From NCBI GenBank assembly GCA_012518685.1, contig JAAYRQ010000135.1, positions 1-38,955 of the forward strand: DNA of 38,955 nt, read 5' to 3'. Each line of letters opens with the position of its first letter. Position 1 is the stretch's first letter. Both the position numbers and the translations under genes were made by a program. Below, one piece after another: positions 1 to 7,872 of the stretch. Under the pieces are notes generated by a model that saw nothing but the letters and a program-made list of their open reading frames with translations, was not told where the DNA came from and made no database searches. Source of the stretch: Syntrophomonadaceae bacterium. Lineage in GTDB: Bacteria > Bacillota > Syntrophomonadia > Syntrophomonadales > Syntrophomonadaceae.

Positions 1-77
1 GGTATTACCGTAAAGAAAAAAGCTATAATTAATGAATAAGCGATTAAATTAAGTTTCTTAGTCCTTTTTAAAGTCAT
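1..77 (-). CDS. N-terminus of an exported or membrane protein, cut by window edge
   Basis: An ATG at 77 is preceded by GGGGAGG about ten bases upstream and opens a frame that stays open to the left edge. The 25 visible residues begin MTLKRTKKLNLIAYS and continue into a hydrophobic run (LIIAFFFTVI). This is the layout of a signal peptide or signal anchor: positive N-region, then hydrophobic core. Nothing of the mature domain is visible, so no function can be given. Confidence 0.55.
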   Translation of the reverse strand, partial: MTLKRTKKLNLIAYSLIIAFFFTVI

Positions 78-260
78 TTATGAAAATCCTCCCCATAATT
101 TATCTATAAAAACATCTTTCGATTACAAATGAAGACTTAATATATTATATCGCTATTTACCAGATAATTCTTTACTAATCGCCCTTAATATTAGCTGCCT
201 ATAACTAAACTTTACTAGAAATCCTGCCTTTTTTTATCCTAATCCAGCCTTTTTATCATT
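78..260. other. AT-rich intergenic stretch
   Basis: Spacer between the truncated edge gene and the REP-like repeat cluster. It should hold the promoter of the leftward edge gene, but no single promoter stands out from the AT-rich background. I see no gene or RNA in it. Confidence 0.5.
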
Positions 261-503
261 CCACACTATGTCATCCTGAACTCTCCACACTATGTCATCC
301 TGAACTCTCCACACTATGTCATCCTGAACGAAGTGAAGGATCTTCCCCCCACACTGTGTCATCCTGAACTCCCCACACTGTGTCATCCTGAACGAAGTGA
401 AGGATCTTTCCCCCCTATGTCCGTTTTAAGATTCTTCGCTGCCGCTCAGAATGACAAGGAAGCTAACACTCAGAATGACAAGGAAGCTAACACTCAGAAT
501 GAC
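261..503. repeat. REP-like repeat cluster with tandem 24-mers and inverted arms
   Basis: Two contiguous 24-bp units (261-284, 285-308) start with CCACACTATGTCATCCTGAA. They are followed by related longer units ending TGAACGAAGTGAAGGATCTT (cores at 325-337 and 389-401). From about 428 the opposite arm appears (AAGATTCTTCGCTGCCGCTC, then AGAATGACA), an approximate reverse complement of the first arm. Then come 24-bp tandem units starting CTCAGAATGACAAGGAAG at 445 and 469, and a partial one at 493. A transcript would fold into a long imperfect hairpin. The TCATCCTGA...GAAGGATCTT / AAGATTCTTCGC...CAGAATGACA type is a dispersed palindromic repeat I recognise from many bacterial genomes; its function is unknown. 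Confidence 0.8.
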
Positions 504-535
504 AAGAGGGGGTAATCTAAAAATCACCCCCTCTT
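504..535 (-). terminator. Stem-loop after the acyl-CoA synthetase
   Basis: AAGAGGGGG pairs over nine base pairs with CCCCCTCTT around a 14-base loop, just past the stop codon of the leftward synthetase gene. The T-tract on the minus strand is poor, so termination may be weak, or the hairpin may be the end of the REP-like cluster. Confidence 0.5.
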
Positions 536-544
536 TATTTAATA

Positions 545-2173
545 CTATTGCTTCATTTTAGCTAATTCCTCTTGTTTTAAAGCATTACGCATAGGTTTAC
601 CTACGCTTGTACGAGGTAGTTCATCAATAAACTCCACATGAGTCGGCACCTTGTAAGGTGCTAGACTTTCACGGCAGTGTGATTTCACTTCATCCTCGGT
701 CATTTCTTCACCTGCTTTTAGGATGACAAAGACCTTAGGAGTTTCACCCCGTTTTTCATCTGGGATACCTATGGCACAGGCATCCAGTACCTTAGGATGG
801 GTATAGAGGACTTCATCAATTTCCCGACAAAAGACATTAAAACCGCTACACAGTATCATATCCTTCTTCCTATCGACAATGGTAATAAAGCCATCTTCGT
901 CCATAGTAGCAATATCGCCTGTATAGAGCCAGCCATCCCTAAGGGCTATCGCTGTTTCTTCAGGATTCTTCCAATAAGCTTCCATTACTTGAGGACCCTT
1001 AGCTATTAACTCACCAGGCTCACCAGTAGGCATATCCTTACTACCCTCTTCCAAATCCACAATACGAATGTCTACATCAGGCCAAGGTATTCCTACACTT
1101 CCTACTATTCTCTTAGTAAACATAGGGGTACAGGTTAATACATTAGAAGTTTCTGATAGGCCATATCCCTCTGTAATGGCAGCCCCAGACAATTCCTCAA
1201 ACCGCTTAATCCCTTCTACAGCCAAAGGTGAAGAACCACATATCATAGCCTTAATATTCCTGATTTTAGATTTACTTACATCAGGATGGTTATTAAGCCC
1301 ATAAATCATAGCTGGAACAGCCGCAAAAAAGTTAGGCTCATGTTCATTAATATTTAACAATAATCCATTAGGACTAGGATCATTAACTACTATTACATTG
1401 CCTCCTGCTACCATATTAATATTAATACTAGTATTAAAGCCATAGATATGATAAAGTGGCATAGCACACATTATTCGCATATCTGAAAACTTTTCATAAG
1501 GCGGAGAGAACCAATAGGCATCTTGCCAAGCCATCGCTTCTAAGTTGGCATTACTTAACATACAGCCTTTAGCCAATCCCGTTGTTCCACCAGTATATTG
1601 AAGCATGGCCAAATCATCTGACTTAACATCTATCTTAGGTTCTACTGCCTCACCTTTATTTAAGAAGTCAGCATAATTTATTATCTTATCTGTATTTTCT
1701 AGCTTACTATTAGTTTTAGAATCAACTACTACTATCAACTTAATCATAGAACCATCCGACTTAGCAACTTCTACGACCTTATCAGCAAAACGATCCTCTA
1801 CAAAAACTATGGAAGTTTCACTGTCTGAAAATTGATGAGTTAATTCTTTGACGGTGTACATGGGATTGGTAGGAACAATGGCGGCACCAATTTTGTAACA
1901 AGCTTGAAGAAGTATTACATACTCTACTAAATTAGAAGTCATTAAGGCAATCCGATCACCTTTTACATAACCAGTTGCTATAATGGCATTAGCCACTTTT
2001 TGTGCCATTTCATTCGCTTGGGCATAGGTTAATTCTTCATTAGCCCATATTAAATAAGGCTTATCTGGTTGTTTTACCACCCATTCATTAAAATAGTCCT
2101 TCATAGCCTTACCTGGATAATCAATAGATTTTGGCACTCCTTCGTCATAATACTTATACCAGGGTCTATCCAT
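545..2173 (-). CDS. Acyl-CoA synthetase (AMP-forming, long-chain fatty-acid ligase type)
   Basis: Activates a carboxylic acid, probably a fatty acid, to its acyl-CoA through an acyl-adenylate. The 542 residues match the ANL superfamily length. The phosphate-binding loop is YTGGTTGLAKG (193-203). Further on are GYGLSETS, the hinge stretch YTGDIATMDEDGF...DRKKD, and the C-terminal PRTSVGKPMRNAL with the lysine expected to catalyse adenylation. Family members often read GFNVYPREIE where this one has GFNVFCREID. The start is supported by AAAGGAGG upstream of the ATG. It stands alone, with a REP-like cluster downstream and an AT-rich gap upstream. Chain-length preference cannot be read from sequence; medium- or aromatic-acid ligases are alternatives. 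Confidence 0.9.
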   Translation of the reverse strand: MDRPWYKYYDEGVPKSIDYPGKAMKDYFNEWVVKQPDKPYLIWANEELTYAQANEMAQKVANAIIATGYVKGDRIALMTSNLVEYVILLQACYKIGAAIVPTNPMYTVKELTHQFSDSETSIVFVEDRFADKVVEVAKSDGSMIKLIVVVDSKTNSKLENTDKIINYADFLNKGEAVEPKIDVKSDDLAMLQYTGGTTGLAKGCMLSNANLEAMAWQDAYWFSPPYEKFSDMRIMCAMPLYHIYGFNTSININMVAGGNVIVVNDPSPNGLLLNINEHEPNFFAAVPAMIYGLNNHPDVSKSKIRNIKAMICGSSPLAVEGIKRFEELSGAAITEGYGLSETSNVLTCTPMFTKRIVGSVGIPWPDVDIRIVDLEEGSKDMPTGEPGELIAKGPQVMEAYWKNPEETAIALRDGWLYTGDIATMDEDGFITIVDRKKDMILCSGFNVFCREIDEVLYTHPKVLDACAIGIPDEKRGETPKVFVILKAGEEMTEDEVKSHCRESLAPYKVPTHVEFIDELPRTSVGKPMRNALKQEELAKMKQ

Positions 2174-2349
2174 TATAAAACGCCTCCTTTAAATAATTTT
2201 CACTTTCTTGTCAAGAATTTCTGTAATTTGCTACAAAAAATACTCCTTTCTTAATTCTGCCAGATTATTAAGTAATTTATAAATTCACTAAAAGAAAAAT
2301 AAAACCCTGCTTAAAAAAACTAATAGGCATAATTAATAATTATTATTAG

Positions 2350-2391
2350 CCATAAAAAAAAGCCCCAACTTATATGTGGGGCATTATTGGT
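2350..2391 (-). repeat. 42-bp direct repeat, copy 1 (contains an intrinsic terminator)
   Basis: Identical base for base to 3200-3241. Read on the minus strand it holds GCCCCA, a nine-base loop, TGGGGC and eight T residues: a textbook intrinsic terminator. This copy ends the PIN/AbrB operon. Confidence 0.9.
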
Positions 2392-2421
2392 GGGGATATT
2401 TGCTAATCTTTAATAGAATCC

Positions 2422-2820
2422 TTAGCAAAATTCGTCTATAAACTCTCTAGGGGTTAAAATTTTAGGTTTTTCTAGCTTCAGCTCCCCAAAATCCTTATCA
2501 CCCGTAATTAATATATCTACATCCTCAATTATAGCCGTATATAATACTGGGTAATCCATCTCATCCCTAATTTCAAAAAGTCCTTCTTGTATTATGTCTG
2601 GGGTATATACTAGTTCAAAGGGAAAAGCCATTAGGAATTCGTCAACATATTTCATCTTATTTTTAAATCTTCTATTGACAACCTGTTTTAGTTCAGAAAC
2701 GACATAAGAGGATAGGACTAATTTATCCTCATTTAGTATTTTTTCAATCATTTTGTTTAAGGTCAAGCTGTTCAAAACAATAGCTGAAATTAATATATTC
2801 GTATCTAACATTATCCTCAT
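2422..2820 (-). CDS. PIN-domain ribonuclease toxin
   Basis: Putative toxin of a type II toxin-antitoxin pair, expected to cut RNA with a metal-dependent PIN active site. Its 132 residues cover the whole domain. The acidic residues fit the PIN set: Asp6 in MLDTNILIS, Glu43 in VVSELKQVV, Asp89 in DEMDYPVL, and Asp108/Asp110 in ITGDKDFGEL. The C-terminal KPKILTPREF is typical of the COG1569-type PIN subfamily. It lies three bases after the AbrB-like antitoxin gene, so the two are surely co-transcribed. AAGGAG precedes the ATG. The cassette sits between identical terminator copies, suggesting acquisition as a unit. Confidence 0.85.
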   Translation of the reverse strand: MRIMLDTNILISAIVLNSLTLNKMIEKILNEDKLVLSSYVVSELKQVVNRRFKNKMKYVDEFLMAFPFELVYTPDIIQEGLFEIRDEMDYPVLYTAIIEDVDILITGDKDFGELKLEKPKILTPREFIDEFC

Positions 2821-2823
2821 TTT

Positions 2824-3093
2824 TTACTCCTTATTTCTTTCAGCTTGTATTTCTTTTCTAACATCCTTGACTAAATTAACCACATCATCTTCGTTTTTTA
2901 GTCCTAGCCTTTCAGCTTCCCCTGCGAATTCATCTTGAATCTTTTTTAGGGCTAACATGGCTGAATTTGCTATCAACATATTACCGTCTTTTTCTATAAA
3001 TACGACTTTATCGCCTTCTTTAAGATTTAATTTTTTCCTTATATTAACTGGTATGGTCACTTGTCCTTTTGACATTACTTTGGCAATTTCCAT
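2824..3093 (-). CDS. AbrB/MazE-type antitoxin
   Basis: Small DNA-binding antitoxin that should neutralise the PIN toxin encoded immediately downstream and repress the operon. Residues 1-45 form a swapped-hairpin AbrB domain (MSKGQVTIPVNIRKKLNLKEGDKVVFIEKDG). The charged helical C-terminal half would contact the toxin. The ATG follows GGGGGTG at good spacing. Three 9-bp direct repeats just upstream (3111-3137) are a plausible operator for autoregulation. Confidence 0.88.
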   Translation of the reverse strand: MEIAKVMSKGQVTIPVNIRKKLNLKEGDKVVFIEKDGNMLIANSAMLALKKIQDEFAGEAERLGLKNEDDVVNLVKDVRKEIQAERNKE

Positions 3094-3110
3094 TTTTGCA
3101 CCCCCTATAT

Positions 3111-3137
3111 ATCCTACTTATCCTACTTATCCTGCTA
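3111..3137. promoter_or_regulatory. Candidate antitoxin operator: three 9-bp direct repeats
   Basis: ATCCTACTT occurs twice in tandem, followed by a degenerate third unit (ATCCTGCTA), ending about 17 bases before the antitoxin start. Tandem sites of this kind next to AbrB-type antitoxins usually bind the antitoxin. Binding is inferred, not shown. Confidence 0.4.
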
Positions 3138-3199
3138 TCAGTATATACTATTTTATTTAAGAAATCTATATCTACGCTGTTTGATAGTAAAATATAGTT

Positions 3200-3241
3200 C
3201 CATAAAAAAAAGCCCCAACTTATATGTGGGGCATTATTGGT
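3200..3241 (-). repeat. 42-bp direct repeat, copy 2 (terminator of the large secreted protein gene)
   Basis: Exact copy of 2350-2391, in the same orientation and 850 bp away. It lies nine bases past the stop codon of the leftward 936-residue gene and serves as its intrinsic terminator (GCCCCA/TGGGGC stem followed by eight T on the minus strand). Confidence 0.9.
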
Positions 3242-3249
3242 TAATATGT

Positions 3250-6060
3250 TTATTCTACTACTACATAGATTCCCTTTTTATTCGTGGTAAAACTTACCTT
3301 AGCATTAAGTAAGTCCTTAGTAAATGCTTGTGCAAACCACTGACGATAATCCTCATCATAGCGTAAGACTTTAATTCGTTGCCCATCGCTGTTTTGATAG
3401 GGTATTTCTACCTGTGCATAATTAAAATCTATATTTTCTCCGCCTATTTCTATAAAGGGCGATAAAAAGTTACTATTAAGCATGCCCCGCTTTAAAGTAG
3501 GTATTAGACTCGGTTCAGCCCGCCCTAGTCTTAATTCCACCTCATCATTATTATAGGCATTATCATTAGGTTGTAGCTGATAAACTGACACATTCGCCCA
3601 TCGAGAAGTAGTATATAGCCAAGTGGTATTTTGCCAGTTCCTCGGCAACCTAATTTTTCTGACTAAGACATCCTCACCCATTAAGTCATCTAAGTCTAAA
3701 TCTATATAGCTGCTATTGTACCTAGCATTTAAGATTAGAGTATCAGCATTAGTTTTCACTGAGGAGACTACATCCCCCACCCTATATTCCCCTTTTACCC
3801 TAATGCCATCTTCAGGCATGGGCATAGATGATGCCTTAACCACGCTGAAACTGCCGTAAATAGTTTGGCTATATATTTCATTATCATTTTTAATAACTAA
3901 AATATTATATAAACCCGGTTTTAGTTTATCCCTACCCCGAGGTAGAAAAACTTCTAGGTAGTATTTCCCATCTTGCTCCTTTAGCCTAACCTCATAAGCC
4001 TTAATGTCATTGAACTTTACATCAATATTACTGCCTACAAAATAATCACCATAAATTAAAATAGGCTCCCTAACATCATAATCTTCCGCAATACTGCCTA
4101 TAGAGATGTCAGTTATCTGTGGGGAACCAATCGTGCCAAAGCTCCACATAATCAAGTCATTGCCGACCCCTTCAGGATAATATACCAGACCACTAGGTAC
4201 TTCGACATTATAATTAGCCTGAGCTAATAATTTTCTGACTGGAATGTATAGGCTTGCTGTACCTGCCTCTTTTCTAAATAAATATCTTTCAATAAATGCC
4301 TCCCTTTCCTCACTAGTTAATTTTGAGGCATATTCTAATAAATCTCCATCTAGCATAGTCTGCCTACTCCCACCTACGGCAAAAATATCTGTCAAGTGCA
4401 TTTTACCAATTAAGGAAGAATCATAAGTAAGCCCCCCATCATCCGCAAAGACTACCCTTAAAAAGTAGCGTTCCTTACCATTAATCGATTCAGGCTTAAA
4501 TGCTTGCTCATCCACTATTTCCCCTGTGGGATGTAAACTAATTACCTTAGGTTTCTTATATTCCTTGATTGGTTTAATAGTAACTTTTAACCAATCACCC
4601 GTATCGCTTCGCCAAGCAATAACTATTTCCTCTAGCAAGTCCCCACCAGCTAGTAGAGGCACTGGCAGAAAGTCCCCTTCTAAGGTGACTAATTCGGGAT
4701 TTTGCTCCCCAGCCTTAATAATAAAACGCGGATCACTATCTGCTATATTTTCGGGTAGTTCAAATAATAAGTAGCCAGTAGTATTTATGTCATATACTTT
4801 CTGAGCTACTGTCACAAAGCTATCCGCATAATTAAGCCTAATTATGCCCCCACTTTGACTAATTAAATTATCTTTTGTAATAGTAGTAGCATCCTTAGCT
4901 TTTAATTCCCCTGTTGGCACACTTGCATCACTATATATTATTTTAGTATCTGGATGGTATATAGAAGGGTGCAGTTCTAGCTTAGCAGAATATACTTCAG
5001 CCCTTTTGAAGAAATCATCCGTTTTCAAAACAGGTTTAATACTTACCCTTTGCCAAACATTCTCCTCAGCCCCCTCTTCTTGCCAGGCTACTTCTATTTC
5101 TCTATATATAGGATTAGTTTTGGCATTATAAGGAAACTTTTCATTGACTAATAAGGGTACAGCAATGCCTGTATAATCAGTTTCAAAAAAATATGCTTCC
5201 TTGTTTTCTGGCTTGATAATTAACTTACTTATATCTTTTTCCGTTTCAGTTAGGAAAACTATTATTCCATGGTTTTCATAAACAGAATCCTGTACCTTAG
5301 CTAGACTATCCGCATAATTAAGGGTAAGACTAGCAGCTTGCTGCACTAATAAATCTGTGGAAGTTATTTTCAAGGGGGTAGTGGCATCTGCCATGGTTAA
5401 GATACCTGTTTTTCCTCCTATGTCACTGTAAATATTATCATTATCATCATACATTAAGGGGCTTAGCTTTAGATCTGCCGCGGGATGGGTTTTGCTTAAA
5501 ATTGTATCTGCTGACGAGACAGGCAGAATATTAAGTTTTGTCCACCCGTAATTTTGTGTTTCCCAGGCAATAGATATCTCCTGTAGGGGATTATCCTTAT
5601 AATGATGGTCTTTGCTTGTATCTGCGATTAAGGGTATCCACACCCGATTATCATTGGCCTTGTGGGCAGTATAAACACCCTTAATATTAGTTATTAGGTT
5701 AAAATTGCCTTCACCTAGCCTTATATCATTTATTATTATCCCTATTTCCCCATATACTCCATCTGTAATTTCACCTGTATAATAGACACTTTCACTTACC
5801 ACTAATTTACCGATAATGTCCGCATTAGGAACCAGTAATTGTCCTCTGTGGTTTATGTATATTTCTTCAAAATTATAGTCAGTTATATCCGATAGTTCTA
5901 CTATGGTTATTTCGTTATCCATATAAGCAGAGGCAGTTTGCCAGATGTTAGCTAAGTTATCACTAGCCACTGCAGGTGGTAGGGTTCCTATATTTACCAA
6001 GCCCATCATGAAAAAGGCTAGGGTGATTAGGGCTATATATTTGGATTTGATTAGTCGCAT
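3250..6060 (-). CDS. Large secreted repeat protein with TIG-like domain, function unknown
   Basis: A 936-residue exported protein of unknown function. The chosen ATG has AGGAG eight bases upstream and gives a clean signal peptide (positive MRLIKSK, hydrophobic core, AVA-S cleavage context near residue 32); an in-frame ATG 18 codons earlier lacks this. The first half holds repeats of roughly 160 residues. A module of the form PLL...EI.IAW...W.KV.IKPV recurs near residues 141-181, 300-341 and 466-495, and LNYADS recurs at 247 and 409. Residues about 620-645 resemble a Big_5-like bacterial Ig strand pattern, and 647-742 a TIG/IPT fold. No S-layer or sortase anchor is visible. It may be a cell-surface adhesin or envelope protein. 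Confidence 0.75.
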   Translation of the reverse strand: MRLIKSKYIALITLAFFMMGLVNIGTLPPAVASDNLANIWQTASAYMDNEITIVELSDITDYNFEEIYINHRGQLLVPNADIIGKLVVSESVYYTGEITDGVYGEIGIIINDIRLGEGNFNLITNIKGVYTAHKANDNRVWIPLIADTSKDHHYKDNPLQEISIAWETQNYGWTKLNILPVSSADTILSKTHPAADLKLSPLMYDDNDNIYSDIGGKTGILTMADATTPLKITSTDLLVQQAASLTLNYADSLAKVQDSVYENHGIIVFLTETEKDISKLIIKPENKEAYFFETDYTGIAVPLLVNEKFPYNAKTNPIYREIEVAWQEEGAEENVWQRVSIKPVLKTDDFFKRAEVYSAKLELHPSIYHPDTKIIYSDASVPTGELKAKDATTITKDNLISQSGGIIRLNYADSFVTVAQKVYDINTTGYLLFELPENIADSDPRFIIKAGEQNPELVTLEGDFLPVPLLAGGDLLEEIVIAWRSDTGDWLKVTIKPIKEYKKPKVISLHPTGEIVDEQAFKPESINGKERYFLRVVFADDGGLTYDSSLIGKMHLTDIFAVGGSRQTMLDGDLLEYASKLTSEEREAFIERYLFRKEAGTASLYIPVRKLLAQANYNVEVPSGLVYYPEGVGNDLIMWSFGTIGSPQITDISIGSIAEDYDVREPILIYGDYFVGSNIDVKFNDIKAYEVRLKEQDGKYYLEVFLPRGRDKLKPGLYNILVIKNDNEIYSQTIYGSFSVVKASSMPMPEDGIRVKGEYRVGDVVSSVKTNADTLILNARYNSSYIDLDLDDLMGEDVLVRKIRLPRNWQNTTWLYTTSRWANVSVYQLQPNDNAYNNDEVELRLGRAEPSLIPTLKRGMLNSNFLSPFIEIGGENIDFNYAQVEIPYQNSDGQRIKVLRYDEDYRQWFAQAFTKDLLNAKVSFTTNKKGIYVVVE

Positions 6061-6184
6061 AGCTTCAACTCCTAATAAGATTTGTAACTTAATATTAATT
6101 ATCGGGATTCTCACTACAATCCTTTAAAGCACCTAGCCGCCATCAGGGATATTCTAGCTGAATTTAATAGGTAAATAGCCAGAA

Positions 6185-6206
6185 TTATTTATGATAGGGT
6201 TCATTT
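6185..6206. repeat. 22-bp direct repeat, distal boundary of the RM island (att-like)
   Basis: Exact copy of 8790-8811, the last codons and stop of rlmH. Here it is not part of a coding remnant: an in-frame TAA precedes the codons for NEPYHK. It therefore looks like a recombination footprint rather than a gene duplication. Confidence 0.8.
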
Positions 6207-6294
6207 TAATTCTTTTAACCCCATAGATATCAAATATCCTTAATTATTGTTTGTTAAGATAGTTAAAGATACCTTAGTGGGTGCCTTTAAGATC

Positions 6295-6555
6295 TTATTT
6301 TATATTTATTGTACTACATTTAATTCCATTTCTTGTAGAACTGCCTTTGCCCCTACAAGGAGGACACCAACTTTGTATTCCATCTGGGTTATTCTTTGTA
6401 ATTCTATGATCTGTATAACCAAAATCATCACAATGATAGAAGATATGTTCTTCCCCATTGCTAGTAGAACAATTAGGGCAAGATTTTAGTTTCCCATCTA
6501 CACTGTACTGTGCTACTTCGAGAGATCTTAAACATACTTTACAATAACCCACCAT
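6295..6555 (-). CDS. Cys-rich zinc-ribbon-like protein, RM-associated
   Basis: 86 residues not assigned to a named family. Paired cysteines CKVC (6-9), CPNC (26-29) and CPPC (64-67) suggest one or two zinc ribbons; a further Cys and His residues lie in YHCDDFGYTDH. It is the last gene of the RM island, 36 bases after the nuclease gene, and reads in the same direction. A role as a DNA-binding accessory or control factor is possible but unproven. It lacks the helix-turn-helix of classical C-proteins. Confidence 0.55.
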   Translation of the reverse strand: MVGYCKVCLRSLEVAQYSVDGKLKSCPNCSTSNGEEHIFYHCDDFGYTDHRITKNNPDGIQSWCPPCRGKGSSTRNGIKCSTINIK

Positions 6556-6591
6556 CTTCCCATCCCCTTTTTTTATATTACTTTTGTAAAT

Positions 6592-7872
6592 CTAAACCTG
6601 CAAACCTAGAATCCAATCAATCCACGCAACAATGGATGATGCCCTCCTATAAAAAGTATCCTCCGATTTTACATTATACAGATTACTGTTCTTCATAATC
6701 TCTACAATTTCCCTTTTCCCCGGCATTTCCCCATCAGTTATACATTTTTTAAATACTTGATTAAATGCTTTATGTTTTAAAATTAACTCCATAAACTTTA
6801 ACTGCCTTGGCTTATATTTTAATCTAAATAGTCTTTGTCCTTCATCAGTTAATGAAAATATTATTTGCCTATTTTCTGTTCTCTTCTGAATCAAACCTAA
6901 GTATCTACCTGCATCAGTATAATAGTTTGTTTGTCTCGGATCGAAATCATAATTTGTGGTAATTTCTTCCCTAGTGAAATCGTTCTCATTTAGCAATTCA
7001 CAAAGATTAATAACCCTTTTGAAGTTATCGGCCTGTGGAAATGGAATCTTTGGCTCTACTATTAATTTTATTTGCTGAAAAACTTGTATTATATCTTCTA
7101 AGCTAATTTCCGTTTGTTCTATACTATAATTTTTCTGTTTTAATAAAATTAGTGAGTTATAATTATTAGGTTCCCCAAAATCATATTCATAGAACGAAAA
7201 AATACCATTAGAATAGGTTAGAAACAAGGATTTAACCTTTTTGCTAATACTATTACTCCACAACCTATAAGGGTAATATAATTGTCTAACTAAGAAATCA
7301 TCTGAAATAGAATTTTTCGCTTCTATAAGTGCTAAGGTTTCCAACCCTTCATAACCCCCATCTATTTCTATTTGGGAGTTAGCAACATTAACACTCACAT
7401 TAGTCTTTGTCCTTGTGTTCATAATATTAAAATTAAAAGAGTTAGAGCTCATTCTGCCACTAACAGTCGGTAAAATCTCCTCATCTCCCATAAAGTCAGC
7501 TAATATACCTGAAACATAAGCACAGTTTAAGGCAGTTGCTTCACTCGTAATATTTTCAAAATCAATACTCTCGATATGGGTTGGAAATGGGAATCTTATT
7601 ACATCTGAATTAATCTCTTCAAAGTTTTTATAAGCCTCAAAGTGTGATATTAAATAGCTTCCTCTTGTAATTGGCAAAATGGACAATTGATTATCCGTAA
7701 ATATTTTAGGTAAGTTCTTCTTATGATCGAACTTAGTCATTAACCTTGCTTCCCTAAACTCGTTGATCTGTTCTGAGGCTATTTCAAAGATGGCGTTTTT
7801 TTCAATATTGTTTAGGATATTATATTTATCAAATAATTCTTTCCAAGCCTTATTGTTTTTTGTATTACTCAT
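6592..7872 (-). CDS. Putative type II restriction endonuclease
   Basis: 426 residues, overlapping the 3' end of the adenine methyltransferase gene by eight bases, the usual arrangement of a type II RM pair. Residues 169-190 read like a PD-(D/E)XK core: acidic residues at Asp171 and Glu175, a hydrophobic strand, then Glu184-Ala-Lys186. The C-terminal half (about 290-345) resembles a winged helix (FTREEITTNYDF...LTDEGQRLF), possibly for target recognition. I assign nuclease function from context plus this motif, not from a confident family match. If the partner methylates GATC, this enzyme should cut the same site. Confidence 0.7.
   Translation of the reverse strand: MSNTKNNKAWKELFDKYNILNNIEKNAIFEIASEQINEFREARLMTKFDHKKNLPKIFTDNQLSILPITRGSYLISHFEAYKNFEEINSDVIRFPFPTHIESIDFENITSEATALNCAYVSGILADFMGDEEILPTVSGRMSSNSFNFNIMNTRTKTNVSVNVANSQIEIDGGYEGLETLALIEAKNSISDDFLVRQLYYPYRLWSNSISKKVKSLFLTYSNGIFSFYEYDFGEPNNYNSLILLKQKNYSIEQTEISLEDIIQVFQQIKLIVEPKIPFPQADNFKRVINLCELLNENDFTREEITTNYDFDPRQTNYYTDAGRYLGLIQKRTENRQIIFSLTDEGQRLFRLKYKPRQLKFMELILKHKAFNQVFKKCITDGEMPGKREIVEIMKNSNLYNVKSEDTFYRRASSIVAWIDWILGLQV

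Noticed and set aside
261-503. CRISPR array
   Set aside because: The units are contiguous tandem 24-mers and palindromic arms with no spacers of regular length and no cas genes nearby.
333-515. A 60-codon plus-strand open frame in the repeat cluster
   Set aside because: Its translation (CHPERSEGS..., RFFAAAQNDK, repeated QNDKEANT) is only the REP-like repeat read through; no ribosome site supports it.
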